Source: RHKX01 sp963745755
GTDB taxonomy: Bacteria > Actinomycetota > Thermoleophilia > Solirubrobacterales > 70-9
NCBI GenBank assembly: GCA_963745755.1
Contig: CAVUYP010000001.1
Span: 2,232,001 to 2,296,000 of the forward strand
Reading direction: 5' to 3'
DNA: 64,000 nucleotides
Under the pieces are notes generated by a model. That model was not told the origin of the DNA, ran no database searches, and saw only the letters and a list, made by a program, of their open reading frames with translations. The position numbers were made by a program, and so were the translations under genes. Positions 44,187 to 52,605 of the stretch are shown here, piece by piece; positions within the stretch are counted from its first letter, which is position 1, and each line of letters starts with the position of its first letter.

Positions 44187-44471
44187 TCACCGCCGCGAGA
44201 CGAGTCGATCGACCGCTTCCAGCAGCTCCTCGGTGCGCTCTTCCTGCTTCGCGCCGGTCGCACCGATCACACACTCCCGGGTGTGGTCGGAGACCAGCTC
44301 GAGCGCCACCTGATCGAGCGCCCGCTGAATCGCGCTGATCTGGGTCAGCACGTCTATGCAGTAGCGCTCGTCGTCCACCATCCGCGCGACGCCTCGCACC
44401 TGGCCCTCGATCCGGTTGAGGCGATTGCGCAGCTTCTGCTTGCTCTCGGCGTAACCGGGCTGCTCAGCCAT
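44187..44471 (-). CDS. csoR: CsoR-type copper-sensing repressor
   Basis: A 94-residue all-helical protein of the CsoR/RcnR family. The copper-binding triad Cys-His-Cys is visible: Cys in DDERYCIDVLTQ, His and Cys in VSDHTRECVIG. Basic segments for DNA contact lie in helix 1 (LRNRLNRIEGQVRGVARM). CsoR binds DNA without copper and is released by Cu(I), turning on copper efflux. It is the fourth gene of the minus-strand cluster with SHOCT, copA and the cyclase-YHS gene, and a matching palindrome lies upstream of the first gene (48302-48318), so autoregulation is likely. Confidence 0.93.
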   Translation of the reverse strand: MAEQPGYAESKQKLRNRLNRIEGQVRGVARMVDDERYCIDVLTQISAIQRALDQVALELVSDHTRECVIGATGAKQEERTEELLEAVDRLVSRR

Positions 44472-44522
44472 CGGGATCAGACTACCCCTCCCGGGTACCG
44501 GAAATCTGGGTGGAATCGGCGC

Positions 44523-45260
44523 TCAACGTGAATCGGAGGTCTCGGAAACACCGGCCGCCACGAAAGCGCCGGGCTCCTGCCGGAAGCTCTCCAGGCACTC
44601 TTCGGAACAGAAGAAGTAGTCCAGCCCTCCGTGTGTCAGTCGCCCGTGGCTGCGCGCGGGCTCGAGACCCATCCGGCACACCGGGTCGATGAACAGCGCG
44701 GCCGCCGCGTCCCTGCACCTGGCTTCGTAGATCTCGACCGGATGGCGGATACCCCGGAGATCGGCCGGCCCTCGGAGCTGAAACCGGATCCCCTGAACCT
44801 CGCCGGCCGCCGTTTGGGCCTCCGCGCTGAGGAGCACGTCGCCCGATTCGGCCAGCCCGGCGATCCGGGAGGCGATATTGACGGTCGAGCCGATCCAATC
44901 GTCCCCGTGATGGCTCGCCGGTCCCCAGGCGATACCCACTCTCACCCCCGGATGCTCGTGCTGTGCCATCTCATGATGCGCCAGCTCGATGCCAAAGCGC
45001 ACCGCGACGGCCGCGGAGTCCGCCCTGACCATGACCGCATCGCCGATCGTCTTCACCTGCTCGCCGCCAAAGCGCTGCAGCAGGCCCGACGCGTGCTCGC
45101 AGAAATCGTCGACGATCTCCGCTGCGCGCTCGTCCCCGTGGGCCTCCGTCAGCGAGGTGAAGCCGGAGATGTCGGCAAAGAGAAAGGCCTGGCTGCGTCC
45201 CTGCTCGTCCGCCGAGGCCCCTCGCGACTGGCGCTCGCCGGGCTCAGCTTGCATCGGCAT
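44523..45260 (-). CDS. Class III nucleotide cyclase fused to a YHS metal-binding domain
   Basis: A 245-residue cytoplasmic protein with two domains. Residues about 22-182 are a class III adenylate/guanylate cyclase catalytic domain: metal Asp30 in FLFADISGFTSLTEAHG, Lys70 and Asp74 in EQVKTIGDAVMVRA, Asp121, Asn128 and Arg132 in DDWIGSTVNIASRIAG. All catalytic residues seem present, so activity is expected. Residues about 190-235 are a YHS domain: IDPVCRMGLEPARS and DYFFCSEECLESFRQEPGAF with Cys195, Cys218 and Cys222. YHS/TRASH domains bind Cu, Zn or similar soft metals. The gene starts inside the end of copA (overlap of 17 bases; ATG 45254 is an alternative) and precedes csoR by 51 bases. 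A copper-responsive cyclic-nucleotide signal is inferred. Confidence 0.9.
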   Translation of the reverse strand: MPMQAEPGERQSRGASADEQGRSQAFLFADISGFTSLTEAHGDERAAEIVDDFCEHASGLLQRFGGEQVKTIGDAVMVRADSAAVAVRFGIELAHHEMAQHEHPGVRVGIAWGPASHHGDDWIGSTVNIASRIAGLAESGDVLLSAEAQTAAGEVQGIRFQLRGPADLRGIRHPVEIYEARCRDAAAALFIDPVCRMGLEPARSHGRLTHGGLDYFFCSEECLESFRQEPGAFVAAGVSETSDSR

Positions 45261-47955
45261 CTGCAGGGTCGGTGGGACGTCGCCAGCCGCGCAGGCGGTT
45301 GGCGTTGGTGACGACCGAGAGCGAGCTCAGGGCCATCGCCGCTGCGGCGATGATCGGGCTCAGGCGGATTCCGAAGAACGGATAGAGGACACCCGCCGCG
45401 AGAGGGATGCCGATCATGTTGTAGCCGAACGCAAAGGTGAGGTTCTGGCGGATGTTGCGCATCGTTGCGCCGCTCAGATCGAGGGCGTCGGCGACCCCCC
45501 GCAGGTCGCCCGAGACGAGCGTCAGGTCGGCAGCCTCGATCGCAACGTCGGTCCCGGTGCCGATCGCGATCCCGACATCCGCCTGGGCCAGCGCCGGCGC
45601 GTCGTTGATCCCATCGCCGACCATCGCAACCAGCTGGCCCTCCCGTTGCAGACGCCGGACCTCTTCGGCCTTGTCCTGCGGCAGCACTTCGGCGAGGACG
45701 CGATCGATCCCCATCGTCGCTGCGATCGCCTCCGCGGTGCGGCGGTTGTCGCCGGTGATCATCACGACCTCGATCCCGGCCGCGCGGATTGCGGCGATCG
45801 CGGCCGCCGACCCCGGCTTCGGCGTGTCTGCAACCGCGACGACTCCCGCAAGGCGGCCGTCGATCGAGGCCAGCATCGCCGTCTTGCCCTGCTGCTCGAG
45901 TTCGGCAGCGCGAGCCTCGAGCGGAGCACGGTCGATTCCGCGGTCGTCCATCAGCCGGCGGGTCCCGACGAGCACGTTCGAGCCGTCCACCTCGGCCTCG
46001 ATCCCGATCCCGGTGAGCGAGTCGAAGTCGGAGACCGTGAGGACCTCGACGCCGCGACCCTCGGCGCCGGCGACGATGGCCGCCGCGAGCGGGTGCTCGG
46101 ACGAGCGCTCGGCCGCGGCCACGGCCGCGAGCAGCGACGTCTCGTCGAAGCCGGCGGCCGGGACGACATCGGTCAGGGCCGGTTCTCCGCGCGTGATCGT
46201 CCCCGTCTTGTCGAGAATCACTGCGTCGAGATTGTGGGCGTTCTCGAGCGCCTCGGCCGACTTGATCAGCAGACCCGACTGGGCTCCGTTTCCGGTCCCG
46301 ACCATGATCGAGAGCGGCGTCGCGAGCCCGAGCGCGCACGGGCAGGCGATGATCAGGACGGCGACCGCGGTGACGAGGGCGAAGGTCAATCGCGGGTCGG
46401 GTCCGAAGTCGAACCAGACCACGAAAGTGGCGATCGCGATGCAGATCACGGCCGGTACGAAGTAGCCGCTGATCCGATCGGCGATCCGCTGGATCGGCGC
46501 CCTCGAGCCCTGTGCCTGCTCGACGAGCCGGATGATCTGGGCCAGCATCGTGCCGCGCCCGACGGCTGTCGCGCGAAAGCGGAACGAGCCGGTCTGGTTG
46601 ATCGTCGCCCCGATCACCTCGTCGCCGGCCGTCTTGGTGACCGGCAGCGACTCCCCGGTGACCATCGACTCGTCGAGCGACGAGCGTCCATCGACGATCA
46701 GGCCGTCGACGGGGATCTTCTCGCCCGGTTTGACGATGACGATGTCGCCCGGTTGGACCTCCGCGATCGGCAACTCGACCTCGGCGCCCTCACGCTCGAC
46801 CCGCGCCGTCTTCGCCTGCAGGCCGATCAGCTTGCGGATCGCCTCCCCGGTCCCGGCTCGTGCCCTGGCCTCGAGCAAACGGCCGAGCAGGATCAGGGTG
46901 ATTATCACGCCGACCGCTTCGAAGTAGACGCCGCGCACGTCCTCGGGGAGCAGGCTGGGGGCGATCGTGACGAGCAGGGAGTAGGCGAAGGCCGCCGACG
47001 TGCCGATCGTGATCAGCGTGTTCATCTCCGCCGAGCGGTTACGGAGCGCCCGCCAGCCGATCACGTGAATCGGCCAGCCTACGTAGAAGAACACCGGCGC
47101 GACCAAGGCGAGCTGTAGCCAGTGGTCGGTGAGCAGACCCGGCACCCAAGTGGCGCCGAAGACCTCTGTGGCCATCACGGCGAAGAACACCGGCGCGGTG
47201 AGCACCGCACCGATCGTCACCCGCCGTCGCAGGTCGCGGATCTCTGCCGCACGCTCGGCGGCCTCGGTGTCGGCTGCCTCACCGCCACTCGCCTCCGCGT
47301 GCTCGCGCGCCTCATAGCCGCAGTCGGCCACCGCCCGCTCCAGGTCGGTGGGCTCGACTCGGCCGGGATCGTAGGCGACGCTCGCCCGCTCGACGCCGAA
47401 GTTGACCGCGGCGTTCTCTACCCCCGGCACCGCGGCCAGCGCCCCTTCGACCGTCCGCACGCAACTCGCGCAGTGCATCCCCTTGATGTCGAGATCTACC
47501 GCGGCGAGCTCGGCGGCGGCGGGCGGGCCCGTCCGCTCCCCGGACCGCCGCTGACCGTTGGCCGAGCCGCCGTTCTCCGCGGGCGCCACGCGCAGGGTGC
47601 CGTGCACCATGTTCATGCCGCAGGCGAAATCGAAGTCGCCGGCCCGGTCGGGGAGTAGTTCGACCGTGGTCCGCTCGAAGGCGGGCAGCGCGGCGTTGAC
47701 TCCGAATTCGGGGAAGAGGACCCGGGAGGTGCACTCCCCGGCCTCGCGCCGATCGAACGTGATCCGCAGCGGCACGCCCTCGCGGACCTCGACGAGGTTG
47801 GGCGAGTAGCCGCCGCTGACGGTGACCCTGACCTCCTGCGCTCCCCCGCGAAGCTCGCTCCGGCCGGCGGTCCGCGAGCCGAAGAAGAACCAGAGGAGGC
47901 CGGCGATGGCGAGGAGGCCCGCGCCCGTTACGACGATCTCAGCCAGTTCCTTCAC
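45244..47955 (-). CDS. copA: Cu(I)-translocating P1B-type ATPase with N-terminal cupredoxin-like domain
   Basis: A 903-residue copper exporter. Residues about 8-26 form a membrane helix, 41-123 a cupredoxin-like domain with possible ligands Cys75, Cys112, Met114, Met116 and His118 (FACGMNMVHGTL), and 151-218 an HMA domain with CxxC (Cys162, Cys165). The ATPase core follows: membrane site IACPCALGLATP, phosphorylation site ILDKTGTITRG, SSEHPLAAAIV, MITGDNRRTAEAIAA and VAMVGDGINDAPALAQ. Helix 7/8 motifs FGYNMIGIPLAAG and MALSSLSVVTNANRL mark the Cu+ (P1B-1) subgroup. Most CopA proteins lack a cupredoxin domain. It overlaps the SHOCT gene upstream and the cyclase-YHS gene downstream. Confidence 0.95.
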   Translation of the reverse strand: MKELAEIVVTGAGLLAIAGLLWFFFGSRTAGRSELRGGAQEVRVTVSGGYSPNLVEVREGVPLRITFDRREAGECTSRVLFPEFGVNAALPAFERTTVELLPDRAGDFDFACGMNMVHGTLRVAPAENGGSANGQRRSGERTGPPAAAELAAVDLDIKGMHCASCVRTVEGALAAVPGVENAAVNFGVERASVAYDPGRVEPTDLERAVADCGYEAREHAEASGGEAADTEAAERAAEIRDLRRRVTIGAVLTAPVFFAVMATEVFGATWVPGLLTDHWLQLALVAPVFFYVGWPIHVIGWRALRNRSAEMNTLITIGTSAAFAYSLLVTIAPSLLPEDVRGVYFEAVGVIITLILLGRLLEARARAGTGEAIRKLIGLQAKTARVEREGAEVELPIAEVQPGDIVIVKPGEKIPVDGLIVDGRSSLDESMVTGESLPVTKTAGDEVIGATINQTGSFRFRATAVGRGTMLAQIIRLVEQAQGSRAPIQRIADRISGYFVPAVICIAIATFVVWFDFGPDPRLTFALVTAVAVLIIACPCALGLATPLSIMVGTGNGAQSGLLIKSAEALENAHNLDAVILDKTGTITRGEPALTDVVPAAGFDETSLLAAVAAAERSSEHPLAAAIVAGAEGRGVEVLTVSDFDSLTGIGIEAEVDGSNVLVGTRRLMDDRGIDRAPLEARAAELEQQGKTAMLASIDGRLAGVVAVADTPKPGSAAAIAAIRAAGIEVVMITGDNRRTAEAIAATMGIDRVLAEVLPQDKAEEVRRLQREGQLVAMVGDGINDAPALAQADVGIAIGTGTDVAIEAADLTLVSGDLRGVADALDLSGATMRNIRQNLTFAFGYNMIGIPLAAGVLYPFFGIRLSPIIAAAAMALSSLSVVTNANRLRGWRRPTDPADADAS

Positions 47956-48253
47956 CCCTCGCGCTCAGCAGCGTGCGGCGTCGCTCCTCGTACTCCTCGA
48001 TCGAGATCGCGCCCTCGGCGAGCCGTCGATCGAGGATCTCCAGCGCGGCCGGCGCCTCGCCGGCTGAGTCGGGTCCGCGGGCTGAGGAGATCTGCCGCAC
48101 GATCCAGATGCCGCCGCCGATGAGCAGGGCCCAGAAAGCGACCATCCCCAGGGCCATCACGATCCACCAGCCACCGCCCCAGTCGTGGTGACCGCCGAAG
48201 CTGTCGGCGAGGGGTAGCAGGGCTGTGGCGATGTAGGCGGCGGGGTTGATCAT
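47939..48253 (-). CDS. SHOCT-domain small membrane protein, first gene of the copper operon
   Basis: A 104-residue protein. A hydrophobic helix (WWIVMALGMVAFWALLIGGGIWIV, quoted in part) spans about residues 29-52, after a His-containing N-terminus (SFGGHHDWGGGWW). The C-terminal SHOCT motif is ALEILDRRLAEGAISIEEYE. Such proteins are common beside copper and heavy-metal efflux genes; their role is unknown, and the HHDW segment could bind metal. Its stop overlaps the copA start by 17 bases. The start ATG 48253 is 48 bases from the CsoR-type palindrome. Confidence 0.85.
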   Translation of the reverse strand: MINPAAYIATALLPLADSFGGHHDWGGGWWIVMALGMVAFWALLIGGGIWIVRQISSARGPDSAGEAPAALEILDRRLAEGAISIEEYEERRRTLLSARGEGTG

Positions 48254-48301
48254 GGTGTGCCGGATGCTCGCAACCGGCGAGCGTCATGTCATCCGTACAA
48301 T

Positions 48302-48318
48302 ATACCCATGTAGGGTAT
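48302..48318. promoter_or_regulatory. CsoR-type operator palindrome upstream of the copper operon
   Basis: ATACCCATGTAGGGTAT has perfect 6-base arms ATACCC/GGGTAT around ATGTA, in the AT-rich gap upstream of the SHOCT start. Known CsoR operators have the form of GTA/ATACCC...GGGTAT palindromes with a G/C-rich core. On the minus strand TATATT just downstream could be the -10 element, so bound repressor would cover the promoter. The match is by eye. Confidence 0.75.
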
Positions 48319-48456
48319 CACTATCGCCAAGCCGTAGGCGCCTCGAACCACCTCGCCGCACGATCGGGGACCTTCGAGGACCAGCTTCGTTGGCCGGTCA
48401 TGTAGCCGGCATGCGCCGGCGCCGAGCCGATACTTTGGGCTCGTTGCATGCCACCC

Positions 48457-48496
<40 letters not shown>

Positions 48497-48601
48497 CGGT
48501 GGAGAGGTCATCAACAGGTCCGGCTGTCCGGCTTTGTGAGCGGGTTCCTCGGCTAGTCCGAAGTCGACGTCGGAATCGGATTCGACCGGATTAGGCGCGA
48601 T

Positions 48602-48619
48602 TTGGTCACTGGTGACCAG
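48602..48619. repeat. Short perfect palindrome near the truncated tRNA
   Basis: TTGGTCACTGGTGACCAG contains the palindrome TGGTCACTGGTGACCA (7-base arms TGGTCAC/GTGACCA around TG). It lies 80 bases upstream of the beta-propeller gene. It could be an operator for that gene or a recombination-site remnant next to the tRNA fragment; nothing distinguishes these here. Confidence 0.5.
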
Positions 48620-48720
48620 AAACTCATACTGACCCGTCGACTGGGCGTCCTCGGTTAGGATCGCTTCATCGGCGCACTGTCGCTAAGGCTGAGTGCGACC
48701 CCGAGCGAAAGGCAGAAGGC

Positions 48721-50434
48721 ATGTCCGTCCGGCCGTCCATCGCACCTCAACCGGTCTTCCGGGCTGCGTTGATAGGCCTGCTCGGGGTCTTGATGACCGG
48801 ACTGGCGCTTCCCTCCCTCGCCGAGGCAAAGCGCAACGTCTACGTCTCCAACATCTTCTCCGACAACGTCTCCGCCTTCGACATCTCGGGCGCCGGGTCG
48901 CTGACTTTACTCAGCAGCTCGCCGTTTGCGACTGGGCTCCTTCCCGAGGGAGTCGCCGCCAGCCCCGACGGCAAGCACCTCTATGTAGCCAACATGGGTG
49001 ACGACGACGTCTCCGCCTACGAGATTGCCGCCGACGGCACCCTGACCGAGGTCACCGGCTCGCCGTTCGCGGCTGGCCACTTACCGAACGGAGTCGCCGC
49101 CAGCCCCGACGGCAAGCACCTCTTCGTCTCCAACGGCGGCTCCGATGACGTCTCCGCCTACGAGATCGCCACCGACGGCTCCCTGACCGAGGTCACCGGA
49201 TCGTCGTTCGTGGCCGGGAACGACCCGACGGGAGTTGCGGTCAGCCCAGACGGAAAGAACGTCTTCGTCCGCCAATGACCAGTCCGACGAAGTCTCCGCC
49301 TACGACATCGTCGCCAACGGCAACCTGAACGAGGTCACGGGCTCGCCCTTCCCGACCGGGGAAGGGGACGGACCGGTTGCAGTCGCCATCACTCCCGACG
49401 GCAAGCACCTCTTCGTCACTAACCGAATCTCCAACGACATCTACGCCTACGACGTCGCTGCCAACGGCACCCTTGCCCCTGTCAGCGGGGCGCCGTTCCA
49501 TGCCGGGTCCGATCCATATGCAGTCGCCATCACTCCCGACGGCAAGCACCTTTACGTCGCCAATACCAGCTCCGACTATGTCACCGCCTACGAAATCGCC
49601 AGCAACGGCACCCTGACGCAGATCAACGGCGCCTTCCCAGCCGGAGAAGGGACCGGTCCGATCGCAGCCGCCGCCAGCCCCGACGGCAAGCACCTCTACG
49701 TCTCCACCTTCATCACCAGCGACGTCTACGCCTACGAAATTGCCGCCAACGGCGGTCTGACCGGCGTCACCGGCTCGCCGTTCCCCACCGGAGGGACCCA
49801 GCCAAACTTCCAGTCGGTAGCGATTACCCCCAACCAACCCCCGCTCGCCACGTTCACCAGATCACCGAACTCAGCTGAGCCGGGAACCAAGGTCCGTTTC
49901 GACGCCTCCGCCTCGACCGACCCCGACGGCACAGTCACCACCTACGACTGGGATTTCGGCGACGGCGACCTCCGCCCCGACGGCGGCCCAACCCCGACCC
50001 ATACGTACTCGGACAAGGGCAACTACGACGTCACCGTCACCCTGACCGACAACGAGGGCTGCTCGACCGAGATCGTCTACACGGGCCAGACCGCCTCCTG
50101 CAACGGTTCGGCGGTTGCCGCAAAGACGAGGACGGTCAAGGTCGCCGACCTCACCGCCCCGAAGACGACGATCACGAAGAAGCCGAAGAAGAAGGTCAAG
50201 ACCAAGAAGAAGAAGATCAAGGTCAAGGTCGGGTTCAGGTCTGAGAAGGGCGCGAAGTTCAAGTGCAAGCGGAACAAGACGAAGTTCAAGCCGTGCACGT
50301 CCCCCTACAAGGTCAAGGCGAAGTCGAAGCCCGGCAAGGGCAAGAAGTACAAGATCTCGATCAAGGCGACCGATGAGGCAGGCAACGTGGGCAAGGCGGC
50401 CAAGGTCAAGTTCAAGGTGATCCGCAATGGCTAG
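48721..50434 (+). CDS. Secreted beta-propeller protein with PKD domain and Lys-rich tail (one frameshift)
   Basis: A protein of about 570 residues. A signal peptide (hydrophobic AALIGLLGVLMTGLALP, cleavage near AEA, residue 36) precedes about seven YVTN/lactonase-type blades. Each contains SPDGKHLYVAN-like and AYEIAADGTLTEVTGSPF-like segments, up to about residue 360. A PKD domain follows (VRFDASASTDPDGTVTTYDW, YDVTVTLTDNEG). The C-terminal 100 residues are a beta-sandwich with extreme Lys content (KKPKKKVKTKKKKIKVKVGF). One extra C near 49272 (GTCCGCCAATG for GTCGCCAATG) splits the fourth blade. YVTN proteins are surface or exported and may bind ligands or cell-wall polymers. Internal blade repeats are near identical at DNA level, so copy number may vary between strains. 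Confidence 0.85.
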
Positions 50435-50670
50435 GTGCCTCGGCCGTCTAGGAGGCCGGCAGGCCGAAAGGGCTCACGGTCGAGGTGAAGGCGGTGGGTC
50501 CGCAGGCCGGACCTTCAGCGGTATACGGAAGATCCAGCCAAAGCGGCATCGGCGCGGTAACCGACGCCCGCCTTTCCTAGGCCGGGCTCAGCCAGCCAAG
50601 CGCGGGAGGCGATCCGAGGCAATAGGCTCCCGGTCGTTACACCTTGCAGGCGGGTGGGAGGAATTCACGG

Positions 50671-51186
50671 ATGAAGATCAAATCGGCTTCTGCCGTGGCG
50701 GTCGGGGCGATACTGCTCCTCTCCGCATGCGGCAGCGACGACGGCGGCAGCGACGGCGACGGCGACTCGCTCGCTGTTGGAGACTGCGCCGTCGTGGTCG
50801 ATCCGACCTCGGCAACGCCCGACCTGCAGAAGGTCGACTGTGAGGAGAGCTCGGCCGAGTACTCCATCACCGCAGTCGGGGCGACCGCCGACGATCTCGG
50901 CGTCTGTGACTTCTCAATTCAGCTCGATCAGGCCTACTGCCTGGGCGAGGTCGGCTCAACGGTCGACCCCGTGGCTGAGGCGGAGAACCAGCTCGACTAT
51001 TCGACGCTGGAGCCCGGCGATTGCACGGATGCCACCGTCGAGGAGTCTGCGCCGACCCGAGTGATTCCCTGCGACGATCCCGACGCCGCGAGCGAGGTCC
51101 TCGGCAAGGCTGAGGACCCGTCCGATTGCGAGGGCAACGTTGCGGCTCAACGCGACGGGGTCGTGGTCTGCATGCAGACGCGGTAG
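50671..51186 (+). CDS. Exported lipoprotein with paired-Cys repeat
   Basis: A 171-residue lipoprotein. Signal and lipobox AILLLSACGS place the lipidated Cys at residue 20, followed by a Gly/Asp-rich linker. The mature part has two similar Cys-containing units (LAVGDCAVVVDPTSATPDLQ with KVDCEESSAEY, and LEPGDCTDATVEESAPTRVI with PCDDPDAASEVLG), a duplication typical of LppU-like lipoproteins of Actinobacteria. Six Cys besides the lipid Cys suggest disulfides. ATG 50671 has GGGAGGAATTC before it. The function is unknown. The preceding 236 bases hold no recognisable gene. Confidence 0.82.
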   Translation: MKIKSASAVAVGAILLLSACGSDDGGSDGDGDSLAVGDCAVVVDPTSATPDLQKVDCEESSAEYSITAVGATADDLGVCDFSIQLDQAYCLGEVGSTVDPVAEAENQLDYSTLEPGDCTDATVEESAPTRVIPCDDPDAASEVLGKAEDPSDCEGNVAAQRDGVVVCMQTR

Positions 51187-51427
51187 CGCACAGAGGCGCG
51201 CGCCGCTGCCCGAGGCCCTCAACCGCGCCCTGCTCGCGTCTGTCGAGCCGACGGCGACAATCGCCCTTATGGCTGGCACCGAACTCTGGCATGAGGACGA
51301 CGACCCCGAGAGCCTTGGTGCTGGCTCTGGCCACCGTGAGGACTACGCGATGGGCGGGTAGCGACCACGGTGGACCGCCGCCGCCGGCGAGCCTACGGTC
51401 GGTTCGCAACCTCAAGAAGGAGTTCCG

Positions 51428-51808
51428 ATGCCACCCAAGACAGCCACCAAGTCCGGTACTGCAGCGAAGCCAAAGGCGACCAACGCCCGCAAGCCCCAAT
51501 CGACCGCGAAGAAGGCCGACAGGCCGATCGACCGCCTCGACCAGGCGATCGCTGCGGCGCAGGATGCGCTCAAGGACCTGCGCGGCGATCTCAGCCGTGG
51601 CCAGAAGGACTTGGTCAAGGACGTCGACAGGACGCTCAAAGACGCGCGCGGCAACCTGCGCCGGGTGCGGAAGACGGTCGTTAAGGATCTCGAGGAGGTC
51701 GGCCAGAAGTTGAGCGGCAATAGCAGCGCCACCAAGCCCAAGCCTGCCGCGAAGCGGAAGACGAAGGCGAGCGCCTCGAAGGCAAAGCCGAGCCGGGCCA
51801 AGAAGTAG
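51428..51808 (+). CDS. Lys/Ala-rich histone H1-like protein
   Basis: A 126-residue, strongly basic protein. Flanking tails rich in Lys, Ala, Pro and Ser (TATKSGTAAKPKATNARKPQ at the start, KRKTKASASKAKPSRAKK at the end) enclose a helical, coiled-coil-like core (DRLDQAIAAAQDALKDLRGD, VDRTLKDARGNLRRVRKTVV). The layout resembles H1-like nucleoid proteins such as HctB-type or the C-terminal tails of mycobacterial HupB. DNA binding is inferred. ATG 51428 follows AAGAAGGAG. The 241 bases before it show nothing convincing. Confidence 0.75.
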   Translation: MPPKTATKSGTAAKPKATNARKPQSTAKKADRPIDRLDQAIAAAQDALKDLRGDLSRGQKDLVKDVDRTLKDARGNLRRVRKTVVKDLEEVGQKLSGNSSATKPKPAAKRKTKASASKAKPSRAKK

Positions 51809-51980
51809 GCAAGCCGCGAAGGACAGCTTCGGCCGGACGGCACAAGGTCTTCGTCGGGACCTGTCGAGCTTCGAGCGACAGGAGGCGGCGACTACAGGGA
51901 GTCGCGGTCGACGACCCCGCATCCGTCATCGATGGTTACCCCCGGCTTCTAGCCTGAACAAGCGGGATATGGCTTATCTA

Positions 51981-52066
51981 GCGGAGGAGAAGGGATTCGA
52001 ACCCGCGATACGCCAAACCGACGTATATCGGTTTTTGAGACCTGCGGCGGTCCCGACCTATTCCGC
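51981..52066 (-). pseudogene. tRNA-Leu(CAA)-like element, degenerate
   Basis: On the minus strand the segment reads GCGGAAT at the 5' end, an anticodon-like loop CTCAAAA (anticodon CAA) with a partial stem, a long variable-arm-like hairpin (GATATACG...CGTATC), then the T loop GGGTTCGAATCCC and 3' end TCCTCCGC. The acceptor pairs at five of seven positions. The D arm is missing its conserved bases and the T stem has mismatches, so I call it a pseudogene. A related, further decayed copy lies at 53638-53704 in the same orientation. Confidence 0.6.
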
Positions 52067-52297
52067 TTGACCAAGCGGTTTCTGGGCTTCGAGAAGCGGG
52101 AGTGTGCCAGTCTGCGAGCCAGTCTCGGAGGCGTCTCGCTTAAGGCGAGGGAACCACAGGAAGACATACCGAAGCCGCAGCACGCCCGGCCCCAACGTTT
52201 CCCCCCCTATGCCACGACCAACGCCGGTCCGGCGAGGGCCAGCCGAGACGAGGTCGCAGGAGGGCGGCGGCTGATGGGGAAACAACAGCCCCGGCAG

Positions 52298-52418
52298 CTA
52301 GTCGCCGTCGACGCGACGCTCCAATTCGCCGCCAACCGCCGTCCCCGCCAGTGCCGCCACCAGGGCGACGACCGCGACGATGAGCGCTGGCGAGGGCTTG
52401 GCCCGCTCGAAGCGCCAT
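52298..52418 (-). CDS. Possible 39-residue single-helix membrane peptide (one +1 shift)
   Basis: Below the usual size limit. After AGGAGGGG and an ATG at 52418, removal of one G (ATGGCGC to ATGCGC) gives RFERAKPSPALIVAVVALVA and a short polar end (GGELERRVDGD, stop TAG at 52298-52300). The helix closely resembles the N-terminal membrane helix of the protein at 52606 (PSAALVVAVVALVAALGGGA). The 121-base length equals 40 codons plus one, matching the +1 pattern elsewhere. It may be a small membrane peptide or the remnant of a paralog that lost its C-terminal part. Confidence 0.4.
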
Positions 52419-52605
52419 CCGCGTCTCCCCTCCTAAGTAGGGACAGCGGGCGCGAGGGCAATCAGCCAGAGACAACGCGGTACAGAGTGCGCCATCGGGG
52501 CGTCCTCCGTCGCATCGAGGGCCCCGCGATACGCTCCACCCGCAGGCTTAACGGCGGGAGAGGATCAGCACCCCCTGACCCTCCCGCGAGCGAAGGGAGA
52601 GTCGA

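Larger units (their letters stand above)
51809..52605. other. Intergenic stretch with tRNA-Leu-like element and a tiny membrane-peptide frame
   Basis: This 797-base stretch has no normal-sized gene. It contains a degenerate tRNA-like element on the minus strand (51981-52066) and, further on, a minus-strand reading frame for a 39-residue membrane peptide (52298-52418). I see nothing else reliable. Confidence 0.6.

Noticed and set aside
51981..52066. Functional tRNA-Leu(CAA)
   Set aside because: The T loop and anticodon loop look right, but the D arm lacks its conserved bases and both acceptor and T stems contain mismatches.
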